NCBI RefSeq assembly: GCF_051020975.1
Contig: NW_027478168.1
Coordinates: 806,001 to 870,000, forward strand
Reading direction: 5' to 3'
Origin: Osmia lignaria lignaria
Lineage: Eukaryota > Arthropoda > Insecta > Hymenoptera > Megachilidae
Length of the DNA: 64,000 nt
Every line of letters starts with the position of its first letter. Position 1 is the first letter of the stretch. The notes under the pieces are model-generated. The model saw only the letters and a list, made by a program, of their open reading frames with translations, did not search any database and was not told the DNA's origin. Shown one piece after another: positions 49,036 to 62,460 of this stretch. The position numbers were made by a program, and so were the translations under genes.

Positions 49036-52000
49036 TTGCAGATTTATCTCAAGGGAAGGGGCCTGACGGACATATTTCGAGATATTTCTTCTTCTTGTTG
49101 TTCTTCTTCTGCACAGCTAAGCTGGAAGTGGCATTTGCAGCTCGCAGTAGTGCAGAGTTATCTCAAAGAAAGGGGCCACGGTGTTTCTGTATCTCTATTA
49201 TGTTGGTGCGGCTTCGGAACTTTTAAATATCTTGATATATCTCGAGAACTACGCATCTGATCAAAAAATATCATAGAACATAAAAAGTAGGAAACTTAAT
49301 TCTCTACACAAAAGGTTTCTTAACATTTTGCCATAGCTCGCTTCGTTTCCGAGATATTTGCAGATTTATCTCAAGGGAAGGGGCCTAACGGACATATTTC
49401 GAGATATTTCTTCTTCTTGTTGCTCTTCTTCTGCACAGCTAAGCTGGAAGTGGCATTTGCAGCGCGCAATAGTGCAGAGTTATCTCAAAGAAAGGGGCCA
49501 CGGTGTTTCTGTATCTCTATTATGTTGGTGCGGCTTCGGAACTTTTAAATATCTTGATATATCTCGAGAACTACGCATCTGATCAAAAAATATCATAGAG
49601 CATAAAAAGTAGGAAACTTAATTCTCTACAAAAAAGGTCTCTTAACATTTTGCCATAGCTCGCTTCGTTTCCGAGATATTTGCAGATTTATCTCAAGGGA
49701 AGGGGCCTAACGGACATATTTCGAGATATTTCTTCTTCTTGTTGTTCTTCTTCTGCACAGCTAAACTGGAAGTGGCATTTGCAGCTCGCAATAGTGCAGA
49801 GTTATCTCAAAGAAAGGGGCCACGGTGTTTCTGTATCCCTATTATGTTGGTGCGGCTTCGGAACTTTTAAATATCTCGATATATCTCGAGAACTACGCTT
49901 CTGATCAAAAAATATCATAGAACATAAATTGTAGGAAACATAATTCTCTACAAAAAACGTCTCTTAACATTTTGCCATAGCTCGCTTCGTTTCCGAGATA
50001 TTTGCAGATTTATCTCAAGGGAAGGGGCCTGACGGACATATTTCGAGATATTTCTTCTTCTTGTTGTTCTTCTTCTGCACAGCTAAGCTGGAAGTGGCAT
50101 TTGCAGCTCGCAGTAGTGCAGAGTTATCTCAAAGAAAGGGGCCACGGTGTTTCTGTATCTCTATTATGTTGGTGCGGCTTCGGAACTTTTAAATATCTTG
50201 ATATATCTCGAGAACTACGCATCTGATCAAAAAATATCATAGAACATAAAAAGTAGGAAACTTAATTCTCTACAAAAAAGGTCTCTTAACATTTTGCCAT
50301 AGCTCGCTTCGTTTCCGAGATATTTGCAGATTTATCTCAAGGGAAGGGGCCTGACGGGCATATTTCGAGATATTTCTTCTTCTTGTTGTTCTTCTTCTGC
50401 ACAGCTAAGCTGGAAGTGGCATTTGCAGCGCGCAATAGTGCAGAGTTATCTCAAAGAAAGGGGCCACGGTGTTTCTGTATCTCTATTATGTTGGTGCGGC
50501 TTCGGAACTTTTAAGTATCTTGATATATCTCGAGAACTACGCATCTGATCAAAAAATATCATAGAACATAAAAAGTAGGAATCCTAATTTTCTACAAAAA
50601 AGGTCTCTCAACATTTTGCCGTAGCTCGCTTCGTTTCCGAGATATTTGCAGATTTATCTCAAGGGAAGGGGCCTGACGGACATATTTCCAGATATTTCTT
50701 CTTCTTGTTGTTCTTCTTCTGCACAGCTAAGCTGGAAGTGGCATTTGCAGCTCGCAATAGTGCAGAGTTATCTCAAAGAAAGGGGCCACGGTGTTTCTGT
50801 ATCTCTATTATGTTGGTGCGGCTTCGGAACTTTTAAATATCTTGATATATCTCGAGAACTACGCATCTGATCAAAAAATATCATAGAACATAAAAAGTAG
50901 GAAACTTAATTCTCTACACAAAAGGTCTCTTAACATTTTGCCATAGCTCGCTTCGTTTCCGAGATATTTGCAGATTTATCTCAAGGGAAGGGGCCTAACG
51001 GACATATTTCGAGATATTTCTTCTTCTTGTTGCTCTTCTTCTGCACAGCTAAGCTGGAAGTGGCATTTGCAGCGCGCAATAGTGCAGAGTTATCTCAAAG
51101 AAAGGGGCCACGGTGTTTCTGTATCTCTATTATGTTGGTGCGGCTTCGGAACTTTTAAATATCTTGATATATCTCGAGAACTACGCATCTGATCAAAAAA
51201 TATCATAGAGCATAAAAAGTAGGAAACTTAATTCTCTACAAAAAAGGTCTCTTAACATTTTGCCATAGCTCGCTTCGTTTCCGAGATATTTGCAGATTTA
51301 TCTCAAGGGAAGGGGCCTAACGGACATATTTCGAGATATTTCTTCTTCTTGTTGTTCTTCTTCTGCACAGCTAAACTGGAAGTGGCATTTGCAGCTCGCA
51401 ATAGTGCAGAGTTATCTCAAAGAAAGGGGCCACGGTGTTTCTGTATCCCTATTATGTTGGTGCGGCTTCGGAACTTTTAAATATCTCGATATATCTCGAG
51501 AACTACGCTTCTGATCAAAAAATATCATAGAACATAAATTGTAGGAAACATAATTCTCTACAAAAAACGTCTCTTAACATTCTGCCATAGCTCGCTTCGT
51601 TTCCGAGATATTTGCAGATTTATCTCAAGGGAAGGGGCCTGACGGACATATTTCGAGATATTTCTTCTTCTTGTTGTTCTTCTTCTGCACAGCTAAGCTG
51701 GAAGTGGCATTTGCGGCTCGCACTAGTGCAGAGTTATCTCAAAGAAAGGGGCCACGGTGTTTCTGTATCCCTATTATGTTGGTGCGGCTTCGGAACTTTT
51801 AAATATCTCGATATATCTCGAGAACTACGCTTCTGATCAAAAAATATCATAGAACATAAATTGTAGGAAACATAATTCTCTACAAAAAAGGTCTCTTAAC
51901 ATTTTGCCATAGCTCGCTTCGTTTCCGAGATATTTGCAGATATATCTCAAGGGAAGGGGCCTGACGGACATATTTCGAGATATTTCTTCTTCTTGTTGTT

Positions 52001-52577
52001 CTTCTTCTGCACAGCTAAGCTGGAAGTGGCATTTACAGCTCGGAATAGTGCAGAGTTATCTCAAAGAAAGGGGCCACGGTGTTTCTGTATCTCTATTATG
52101 TTGGTGCGGCTTCGGAACTTTTAAATATCTTGATATATCTCGAGAACTACGCATCTGATCAAAAAATATCATAGAACATAAAAAGTAGGAAACTTAATTC
52201 TCTACACAAAAGGTCTCTTAACATTTTGCCATAGCTCGCTTCGTTTCCGAGATATTTGCAGATTTATCTCAAGGGAAGGGGCCTAACGGACATATTTCGA
52301 GATATTTCTTCTTCTTGTTGCTCTTCTTCTGCACAGCTAAGCTGGAAGTGGCATTTGCAGCGCGCAATAGTGCAGAGTTATCTCAAAGAAAGGGGCCACG
52401 GTGTTTCTGTATCTCTATTATGTTGGTGCGGCTTCGGAACTTTTAAATATCTTGATATGTCTCGAGAACTACGCATCTGATCAAAAAATATCATACTACA
52501 TAAAAAGTAGGAAACTTAATTCTCTACAAGAAAGGTCTCTAAACATTTTGCCATAGCTCGCTTCGTTTCCGAGATAT
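49036..52577 (+). repeat. Satellite block with short segments repeated at 1610- and 1288-bp lag
   Basis: About 49150-49970 matches 50760-51580 (lag 1610): both have TACACAAAAGG in the spacer, GGCCTAACGG, TTGCTCTTC, GCGCGCAATAG and AGAGCATAAAAAG. The TACACAAAAGG monomer returns once more at 52256. Here the spacer end CTCGAGAACTACGCTTCTG appears, combining features of the two older spacer types. The monomers at 51934 and later carry TTTACAGCTCGGAATAG. No gene seen. Confidence 0.85.
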
Positions 52578-53543
52578 TTGCAGATTTATCTCAAGGGAAG
52601 GGGCCTGACGGACATATTTCGAGATGTTTCTTCTTCTTGTTGTTCTTCTTCTGCACAGCTAAGCTGGAAGTGGCATTTACAGCTCGCAATAGTGCAGAGT
52701 TATCTCAAAGAAAGGGGCCACGGTGTTTCTGTATCTCTATTATGCTGGTGCGGCTTCGGAACTTTTAAATATCTCGATATATCTCGAAAACTACGCTTCT
52801 GATCAAAAAATATCGGAGAACGTAAATTGTAGGAAAGTTAATTCTGTACAAAAAAGGTCTCTTAACATTTTGCCATACCTCGCTTCGTTTCCGAGATATT
52901 TGCAGATTTATCTCAAGGGAAGGGGCCTGACGGACATATTTCGAGATATTTCTTCTTCTTGTTGTTCTTCTTCTGCACAGCTAAGCTGGAAGTGGCATTT
53001 GCAGCTCGCAATAGTGCAGAGTTATCTCAAAGAAAGGGGCCACGGTGGTTCTGTATCTCTATTATGTTGGTGCGGCTTCGGAACTTTTAAATATCTTGAT
53101 ATATCTCGAGAACTACGCATCTGATCAAAAAATATCGTAGAACATAAAAAGTAGGAAACTTAATTCTCTACAAATAAGGTCTCTTAACATTTTGCCATAG
53201 CTCGCTTGGTTTCCGAGATATTTGCAGATTTATCTCAAGGGAAGGGGCCTGACGGACATATTTCGAGATATTTCTTCTTCTTGTTGTTCTTCTTCTGCAC
53301 AGCTAAGCTGGAAGTGGCATTTGCAGCTCGCAATAGTGCAGAGTTACCTCAAAGAAAGGGGCCACGGTGTTTCTGTATCTCTATTATCTTGGTGCCGCTT
53401 CGGAACTTTTAAATATCTGAATATATCTCGAGAACTACGCATCTGATCAAAAAATATCATAGAACATAAAAAGTAGGAAACTTAATTCTCTACAAAAAAG
53501 GTCTCTTAACATTTTGCCATAGCTCGCTTCGTTTCCGAGATAT
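52578..53543 (+). repeat. Segment duplicated from about 10.9 kb upstream
   Basis: From about 52800 to 53446 the order and rare variants match 41854-42500: CGGAGAACGTAAATTG with TTCTGTAC, GGCCACGGTGG, CTCGCTTGGTTTCC, and TTATCTTGGTGCCGC. The lag is 10,946 bp, which is 34 monomers minus the two 1-bp deletions that lie between. The preceding monomer (52578) is unusual in CGAGATGTTTC and TTATGCTGGTG. Confidence 0.85.
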
Positions 53544-56500
53544 TTGCAGATTTATCTCAATGGAAGGGGCCTGACGGGCATATTTCGAGATATTTCTTCT
53601 TCTTGTTGTTCGTCTTCTGCACAGCTAAGCTGGAAGTGGCATTTGCAGCGCGCAATAGTGCAGAGTTATCTCAAAGAAAGGGGCCACGGTGTTTCTGTAT
53701 CTCTATTATGTTGGTGCGGCTTCGGAACTTTTAAATATCTTGATATATCTCGAGAACTACGCATCCGATCAAAAAATATCATAGAACATAAAAAGTAGGA
53801 AACTTAATTCTCTACAAAAAAGGTCTCTTAACATTTTGCCATAGCTCGCTTCGTTTCCGAGATATTTGCAGATTTATCTCGAGGGAAGGGGCCTGACGGA
53901 CATATTTCGAGATATTTCTTCTTCTTGTTGTTCTTCTACTGCACAGCTAAGCTGGAAGCGGCATTTGCGGCTCGCACTAGTGCAGAGTTATCTCAAAGAA
54001 TGGGGCCACGGTGTTTCTGTATCTCTATTATGTTGGTGCGGCTTCGGAACTTTTAAATATCTTGATATATCCCGAGAACTACGCCTCTGATCGAAAAATA
54101 TCATAGACCATAAAAAGTAGGAAACTTAATTCTCTACAAAAAAGGTCTCTTAACATTTTGCCATAGCTCGCTTCGTTTCCGAGATATTTGCAGATTTATC
54201 TCAAGGGAAGGGGCCTGACGGACATATTCCGACATATTTCTTCTTCTTGTTGTTCCTCTTCTGCACAGCTAAGCTGGAAGTGGCATTTGCAGGTCGCAAT
54301 AGTGCAGAGTTATCTCAAAGAAAGGGGCCACGGTGTTTCTGTATCTCTATTATGTTGGTGCGGCTTCGGAACTTTTAAATATCTCGATATATCTCGAAAA
54401 CTACGCTTCTGATCAAAAAATATCAGAGAACGTAAATTGTAGGAAACATAATTCTCTACAAAAAAGGTCTCTTAACATTTTGCCATAGCTCGCTTCGTTT
54501 CCGAGATATTTGCAGATTTATCTCAAGGGAAGGGGCCTGACGGACATATTTCGAGATATTTCTTCTTCTTGTTGTTCTTCTTCTGCACAGCTAAGCTGGA
54601 AGTGGCATTTGCATCTCGCAATAGTGCAGAGTTATCTCAAAGAAAGGGGCCACGGTGTTTCTGTATCTCTATTATGTTGGTGCGGCTTCGGAACTTTTAA
54701 ATATCTTGATATATCTCGAGAACTACGCATCTGATCAAAAAATATCGTAGAACATAAAAAGTAGGAAACTTAATTCTCTACAAATAAGGTCTCTTAACAT
54801 TTTGCCATAGCTCGCTTGGTTTCCGAGATATTTGCAGATTTATCTCAAGGGAAGGGGCCTGACGGACATATTTCGAGATATTTCTTCTTCTTGTTGTTCT
54901 TCTTCTGCACAGCTAAGCTGGAAGTGGCATTTGTGGCTCGCACTAGTGCACAGTTATCTCAAAGACAGGGGCCACGCTGTTTCTGTATCTCTATTATGTT
55001 GGTGCGGCTTCGGAACTTTTAAATATCTCGATATATCTCGAAAACTACGCTTCTGATCAAAAAATATCATAGAACATGAAAAGTAGGAAACTTAATTCTC
55101 TACAAAAAAGGTCTCTTAACATTTTGCCATAGCTCTCTTCGTTTCCGAGATATTTGAAGATTTATCTCAAGGGAAGGGGCCTGACGGACATATTTCGAGA
55201 TATTTCTTCTTCTTGTTGTTCTTCTTCTGCACAGCTAAGCGGGAAGTGGCATTTGCGGCTCGCACTAGTGCAGAGTTATCTCAAAGAAAGGGGCCACGGT
55301 GTTTCTGTATCCCTATTATGTTGGTGCGGCTTCGGAACTTTTAAATATCTCGATATATCTCGAGAACTACGCTTCTGATCAAAAAATATCATAGAACATA
55401 AATTGTAGGAAACATAATTCTCTACAAAAAACGTCTCTTAACATTCTGCCATAGCTCGCTTCGTTTCCGAGATATTTGCAGATTTATCTCAAGGGAAGGG
55501 GCCTGACGGACATATTTCGAGATATTTCTTCTTCTTGTTGTTCTTCTTCTGCACAGCTAAGCTGGAAGCGGCATTTGCGGCTCGCACTAGTGCAGAGTTA
55601 TCTCAAAGAAAGGGGCCACGGTGTTTCTGTATCTCTATTATGTTGGTGCGGCTTCGGAACTTTTAAATATCTTGATATATCCCGAGAACTACGCCTCTGA
55701 TCGAAAAATATCATAGACCATAAAAAGTAGGAAACTTAATTCTCTACAAAAAAGGTCTCTTAACATTTTGCCATAGCTCGCTTCGTTTCCGAGATATTTG
55801 CAGATTTATCTCAAGGGAAGGGGCCTGACGGACATATTCCGACATATTTCTTCTTCTTGTTGTTCCTCTTCTGCACAGCTAAGCTGGAAGTGGCATTTGC
55901 AGGTCGCAATAGTGCAGAGTTATCTCAAAGAAAGGGGCCACGGTGTTTCTGTATCTCCATTATGTTGGTGCGGCTTCGGAACTTTTAAATATCTTGATAT
56001 ATCTCGAGAACTACGCATCTGATCAAAAAATATCATAGAACATAAAAAGTAGGAATCCTAATTTTCTACAAAAAAGGTCTCTCAACATTTTGCCGTAGCT
56101 CGCTTCGTTTCCGAGATATTTGCAGATTTATCTCAAGGGAAGGGGCCTGACGGACATATTTCCAGATATTTCTTCTTCTTGTTGTTCTTCTTCTGCACAG
56201 CTAAGCTGGAAGTGGCATTTGCAGCTCGCAATAGTGCAGAGTTATCTCAAAGAAAGGGGCCACGGTGTTTCTGTATCTCTATTATGTTGGTGCGGCTTCG
56301 GAACTTTTAAATATCTTGATATATCTCGAGAACTACTCATCTGATCGAAAAATATCATAGAACATAAAAAGTAGGAAACTTAATTCTCTACAAAAGAGGT
56401 CTCTTAACATTTTGCCATAGCTCGCTTCGTTTCCGAGATATTTGCAGATTTATCTCAAGGGAAGGGGCCTGACGGACATATTTCGAGATATTTCTTCTTC

Positions 56501-58675
56501 TTGTTGTTCTTCTTCTGCACAGCTAAGCTGGAAGTGGCATTTGTGGCTCGCACTAGTGCACAGTTATCTCAAAGACAGGGGCCACGGTGTTTCTGTATCT
56601 CTATTATGTTGGTGCGGCTTCGGAACTTTTAAATATCTCGATATATCTCGAGAACTACGCTTCTGATCAAAAAATATCATAGAACATAAATTGTAGGAAA
56701 CATAATTCTCTACAAAAAAGGTCTCTTAACATTTTGCCATAGCTCGCTTCGTTTCCGAGATATTTGCAGATATATCTCAAGGGAAGGGGCCTGACGGACA
56801 TATTTCGAGATATTTCTTCTTCTTGTTGTTCTTCTTCTGCACAGCTAAGCTGGAAGTGGCATTTACAGCTCGGAATAGTGCAGAGTTATCTCAAAGAAAG
56901 GGGCCACGGTGTTTCTGTATCCCTATTATGTTGGTGCGGCTTCGGAACTTTTAAATATCTCGATATATCTCGAGAGCTACGCTTCTGATCAAAAAATATC
57001 ATAGAACATAAATTGTAGGAAACATAATTCTCTACAAAAAACGTCTCTTAACATTCTGCCATAGCTCTCTTCGTTTCCGAGATATTTGCAGATATATCTC
57101 AAGGGAAGGGGCCTGACGGACATATTTCGAGATATTTCTTCTTCTTGTTGTTCTTCTTCTGCACAGCTAAGCTGGAAGTGGCATTTACAGCTCGGAATAG
57201 TGCAGAGTTATCTCAAAGAAAGGGGCCACGGTGTTTCTGTATCTCTATTATGTTGGTGCGGCTTCGGAACTTTTAAATATCTTGATATATCTCGAGAACT
57301 ACGCATCTGATCAAAAAATATCATAGAACATAAAAAGTAGGAAACTTAATTCTCTACAAAAAAGGTCTCTTAACATTTTGCCATAGCTCGCTTCGTTTCC
57401 GAGATATTTGCAGATTTATCTCAAGGGAAGGGGCCTAACGGACATATTTCGAGATATTTCTTCTTCTTGTTGTTCTTCTTCTGCACAGCTAAGCTGGAAG
57501 TGGCATTTGCAGCGCGCAATAGTGCAGAGTTATCTCAAAGAAAGGGGCCACGGTGTTTCTGTATCTCTATTATGTTGGTGCGGCTTCGGAACTTTTAAAT
57601 ATCTTGATATATCTCGAGAACTACGCATCTGATCAAAAAATATCATAGAGCATAAAAAGTAGGAAACTTAATTCTCTACAAAAAAGGTCTCTTAACATTT
57701 TGCCATAGCTCGCTTCGTTTCCGAGATATTTGCAGATTTATCTCAAGGGAAGGGGCCTAACGGACATATTTCGAGATATTTCTTCTTCTTGTTGTTCTTC
57801 TTCTGCACACCTAAACTGGAAGTGGCATTTCCAGCTCGCAATAGTGCAGAGTTATCTCAAAGAGAGGGGCCACGGTGTTTCTGTATCTCTATTATGTTGG
57901 TGCGGCTTCGGAACTTTTAAATATCTTGATATATCTCGAGAACTACGCATCTGATCAAAAACTATCATAGAACATGAAAAGTAGGAAACTTAATTCTCTA
58001 CAAAAAAGGTCTCTTAACATTTTGCCATAGCTCTCTTCGTTTCCGAGATATTTGCAGATTTATCTCAAGGGAAGGGGCCTGACGGACATATTTCGAGATA
58101 TTTCTTCTTCTTGTTGTTCTTCTTCTGCACAGCTAAGCTGGAAGTGGCATTTGCGGCACGCACTAGTGCAGAGTTATCTCAAAGAAAGGGGCCACGGTGT
58201 TTCTGTATCCCTATTATGTTGGTGCGGCTTCGGAACTTTTAAATATCTCGATATATCTCGAGAGCTACGCTTCTGATCAAAAAATATCATAGAACGTAAA
58301 TTGTAGGAAACATAATTCTCTACAAAAAACGTCTCTTAACATTCTGCCATAGCTCGCTTCGTTTCCGAGATATTTGCAGATTTATCTCAAGGGAAGGGGC
58401 CTGACGGACATATTTCGAGATATTTCTTCTTCTTGTTGTTCTTCTTCTGCACAGCTAAGCTGGAAGTGGCATTTGCGGCTCGCACTAGTGCAGAGTTATC
58501 TCAAAGAAAGGGGCCACGGTGTTTCTGTATCCCTATTATGTTGGTGCGGCTTCGGAACTTTTAAATATCTCGATATATCTCGAGAACTACGCTTCTGATC
58601 AAAAAATATCATAGAACATAAATTGTAGGAAACATAATTCTCTACAAAAAGGTCTCTTAACATTTTGCCATAGCT
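53544..58675 (+). repeat. Mosaic satellite block of monomer types from 39-52 kb
   Basis: The monomers at 53544-54832 follow the types at 43886, 44208 (modified), 48071, 48393 and 48715. Parts of 53866/54188 recur at 55476/55798 (lag 1610), sharing ATATCCCGAGAAC and ATTCCGACATATT. The ATTTCCAGATATT monomer returns at 56120 and the TTTGTGGCTCGC monomer at 54832 and 56442. From 56764 the TTTACAGCTCGGAATAG type alternates with others. One A is missing from the run at 58646-58650. No gene seen. Confidence 0.82.
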
Positions 58676-60210
58676 CGCTTCGTTTCCGAGATATTTGCAG
58701 ATATATCTCAAGGGAAGGGGCCTGACGGACATATTTCGAGATATTTCTTCTTCTTGTTGTTCTTCTTCTGCACAGCTAAGCTGGAAGTGGCATTTACAGC
58801 TCGGAATAGTGCAGAGTTATCTCAAAGAAAGGGGCCACGGTGTTTCTGTATCTCTATTATGTTGGTGCGGCTTCGGAACTTTTGAATATCTTGATATATC
58901 TCGAGAACTACGCATCTGATCAAAAAATATCATAGAACATAAAAAGTAGGAAACTTAATTCTCTACAAAAAAGGTCTCTTAACATTTTGCCATAGCTCGC
59001 TTCGTTTCCGAGATATATGCAGATTTATCTCAAGGGAAGGGGCCTAACGGACATATTTCGAGATATTTCTTCTTCTTGTTGTTCTTCTTCTGCACGGCTA
59101 AACTGGAAGTGGCATTTCCAGCTCGCAATAGTGCAGAGTTATCTCAAAGAGAGGGGCCACGGTGTTTCTGTATCTCTATTATGTTGGTGCGGCTTCGGAA
59201 CTTTTAAATATCTTGATATATCTCGAGAACTACGCATCTGATCAAAAAATATCATAGAACATGAAAAGTAGGAAACTTAATTCTCTACAAAAAAGGTCTC
59301 TTAACATTTTGCCATAGCTCTCTTCGTTTCCGAGATATTTGCAGATTTATCTCAAGGGAAGGGGCCTGACGGACATATTTCGAGATATTTCTTCTTCTTG
59401 TTGTTCCTCTTCTGCACAGCTAAGCTGGAAGTGGCATTTGCGGCTCGCACTAGTGCAGAGTTATCTCAAAGAAAGGGGCCACGGTGTTTCTGTATCTCTA
59501 TTATGTTGGTGCGGCTTCGGAACTTTTAAATATCTTGATATATCTCGAGAACTACGCATCTGATCGAAAAATATCATAGAACATAAAAAGTAGGAAACTT
59601 AATTCTCTACAAAAGAGGTCTCTTAACATTTTGCCATAGCTCGCTTCGTTTCCGAGATATTTGCAGATTTATCTCAAGGGAAGGGGCCTGACGGACATAT
59701 TTCGAGATATTTCTTCTTCTTGTTGTTCTTCTTCTGCACAGCTAAGCTGGAAGTGGCATTTGTGGCTCGCACTAGTGCACAGTTATCTCAAAGAAAGGGG
59801 CCACGCTGTTTCTGTATCTCTATTATGTTGGTGCGGCTTCGGAACTTTTAAATATCTCGATATATCTCGAAAACTACGCTTCTGATCAAAAAATATCATA
59901 GAACATGAAAAGTAGGAAACTTAATTCTCTACAAAAAAGGTCTCTTAACATTTTGCCATAGCTCTCTTCGTTTCCGAGATATTTGAAGATTTATCTCAAG
60001 GGAAGGGGCCTGACGGACATATTTCGAGATATTTCTTCTTCTTGTTGTTCTTCTTCTGCACAGCTAAGCTGGAAGTGGCATTTGCGGCTCGCACTAGTGC
60101 AGAGTTATCTCAAAGAAAGGGGCCACGGTGTTTCTGTATCCCTATTATGTTGGTGCGGCTTCGGAACTTTTAAATATCTCGATATATCTCGAGAACTACG
60201 CTTCTGATCA
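58676..60210 (+). repeat. Five-monomer segment, first copy (partner at +2254)
   Basis: Monomers at 58695, 59017, 59339, 59661 and 59983 recur at 60949, 61271, 61593, 61913 and 62233. Markers are CTTTTGAATATC, TGCACGGCTAAAC, TTGTTCCTCTTC, CAAAAGAGG before TTTGTGGCTCGC, and TATTTGAAGATTT. Two further monomers (60305 and 60627) separate the copies. The monomer at 59017 alone has AGATATATGCAG, the only ATG at this position that I noticed. Confidence 0.88.
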
Positions 60211-60929
60211 AAAAATATCATAGAACATAAATTGTAGGAAACATAATTCTCTACAAAAAAGGTCTCTTAACATTTTGCCATAGCTCGCTTCGTTTCCGAG
60301 ATATTTGCAGATATATCTCAAGGGAAGGGGCCTGACGGACATATTTCGAGATATTTCTTCTTCTTGTTGTTCTTCTTCTGCACAGCTAAGCTGGAAGTGG
60401 CATTTACAGCTCGGAATAGTGCAGAGTTATCTCAAAGAAAGGGGCCACGGTGTTTCTGTATCTCTATTATGTTGGTGCGGCTTCGGAACTTTTAAATATC
60501 TTGATATATCTCGAGAACTACGCATCTGATCAAAAAATATCATAGAACATAAAAAGTAGGAAACTTAATTCTCTACAAAAAAGGTCTCTAAACATTTTGC
60601 CATAGCTCGCTTCGTTTCCGAGATATTTGCAGATTTATCTCAAGGGAAGGGGCCTAACGGACATATTTCGAGATATTTCTTCTTCTTGTTGTTCTTCTTC
60701 TGCACAGCTAAACTGGAAGTGGCATTTCCAGCTCGCAATAGTGCAGAGTTATCACAAAGAGAGGGGCCACGGTGTTTCTGTATCTCTATTATGTTGGTGC
60801 GGCTTCGGAACTTTTAAATATCTTGATATATCTCGAGAACTACGCATCTGATCAAAAAATATCATAGAACATGAAAAGTAGGAAACTTAATTCTCTACAA
60901 AAAAGGTCTCTTAACATTTTGCCATAGCT
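60211..60929 (+). repeat. Two monomers between the repeated five-monomer segments
   Basis: The monomer at 60305 is of the TTTACAGCTCGGAATAG type and resembles 57086 and 58695. The monomer at 60627 resembles 57730 and 59017, with GGCCTAACGG and AAACTGGAAG, and carries a private TTATCACAAAGAG near 60751. No gene seen. Confidence 0.8.
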
Positions 60930-62460
60930 CGCTTCGTTTCCGAGATATTTGCAGATATATCTCAAGGGAAGGGGCCTGACGGACATATTTCGAGATATTT
61001 CTTCTTCTTGTTGTTCTTCTTCTGCACAGCTAAGCTGGAAGTGGCATTTACAGCTCGGAATAGTGCAGAGTTATCTCAAAGAAAGGGGCCACGGTGTTTC
61101 TGTATCTCTATTATGTTGGTGCGGCTTCGGAACTTTTGAATATCTTGATATATCTCGAGAACTACGCATCTGATCAAAAAATATCATAGAACATAAAAAG
61201 TAGGAAACTTAATTCTCTACAAAAAAGGTCTCTTAACATTTTGCCATAGCTCGCTTCGTTTCCGAGATATTTGCAGATTTATCTCAAGGGAAGGGGCCTA
61301 ACGGACATATTTCGAGATATTTCTTCTTCTTGTTGTTCTTCTTCTGCACGGCTAAACTGGAAGTGGCATTTCCAGCTCGCAATAGTGCAGAGTTATCTCA
61401 AAGAGAGGGGCCACGGTGTTTCTGTATCTCTATTATGTTGGTGCGGCTTCGGAACTTTTAAATATCTTGATATATCTCGAGAACTACGCATCTGATCAAA
61501 AAATATCATAGAACATGAAAAGTAGGAAACTTAATTCTCTACAAAAAAGGTCTCTTAACATTTTGCCATAGCTCTCTTCGTTTCCGAGATATTTGCAGAT
61601 TTATCTCAAGGGAAGGGGCCTGACGGACATATTTCGAGATATTTCTTCTTCTTGTTGTTCCTCTTCTGCACAGCTAAGCTGGAAGTGGCATTTGCGGCTC
61701 GCACTAGTGCAGAGTTATCTCAAAGAAAGGGGCCACGGTGTTTCTGTATCTATTATGTTGGTGCGGCTTCGGAACTTTTAAATATCTTGATATATCTCGA
61801 GAACTACGCATCTGATCGAAAAATATCATAGAACATAAAAAGTAGGAAACTTAATTCTCTACAAAAGAGGTCTCTTAACATTTTGCCATAGCTCGCTTCG
61901 TTTCCGAGATATTTGCAGATTTATCTCAAGGGAAGGGGCCTGACGGACATATTTCGAGATATTTCTTCTTCTTGTTGTTCTTCTTCTGCACAGCTAAGCT
62001 GGAAGTGGCATTTGTGGCTCGCACTAGTGCACAGTTATCTCAAAGAAAGGGGCCACGCTGTTTCTGTATCTATTATGTTGGTGCGGCTTCGGAACTTTTA
62101 AATATCTCGATATATCTCGAAAACTACGCTTCTGATCAAAAAATATCATAGAACATGAAAAGTAGGAAACTTAATTCTCTACAAAGAAGGTCTCTTAACA
62201 TTTTGCCATAGCTCTCTTCGTTTCCGAGATATTTGAAGATTTATCTCAAGGGAAGGGGCCTGACGGACATATTTCGAGATATTTCTTCTTCTTGTTGTTC
62301 TTCTTCTGCACAGCTAAGCTGGAAGTGGCATTTGCGGCTCGCACTAGTGCAGAGTTATCTCAAAGAAAGGGGCCACGGTGTTTCTGTATCCCTATTATGT
62401 TGGTGCGGCTTCGGAACTTTTAAATATCTCGATATATCTCGAGAACTACGCTTCTGATCA
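60930..62460 (+). repeat. Five-monomer segment, second copy with two 2-bp deletions
   Basis: Repeats 58676-60210 at +2254. It is 4 bp shorter because the monomers at 61593 and 61913 each read TGTATCTATTATG where the array normally reads TGTATCTCTATTATG (positions 61750 and 62070). The two monomers are of different types, and neither counterpart in copy 1 has the deletion. Confidence 0.88.

Noticed and set aside
52723..53124. A 133-codon frame crossing a monomer border
   Set aside because: It opens because of a chance ATG and loss of a stop in one spacer, and it simply joins two frames of neighbouring satellite units. No domain is recognisable.
3323..58732. Scattered minus-strand frames (about 76-111 codons) with a Glu/Gln-rich stretch
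   Set aside because: They are the antisense of the TTC-rich tract in the same monomers and appear only where single substitutions remove a stop or create a start.
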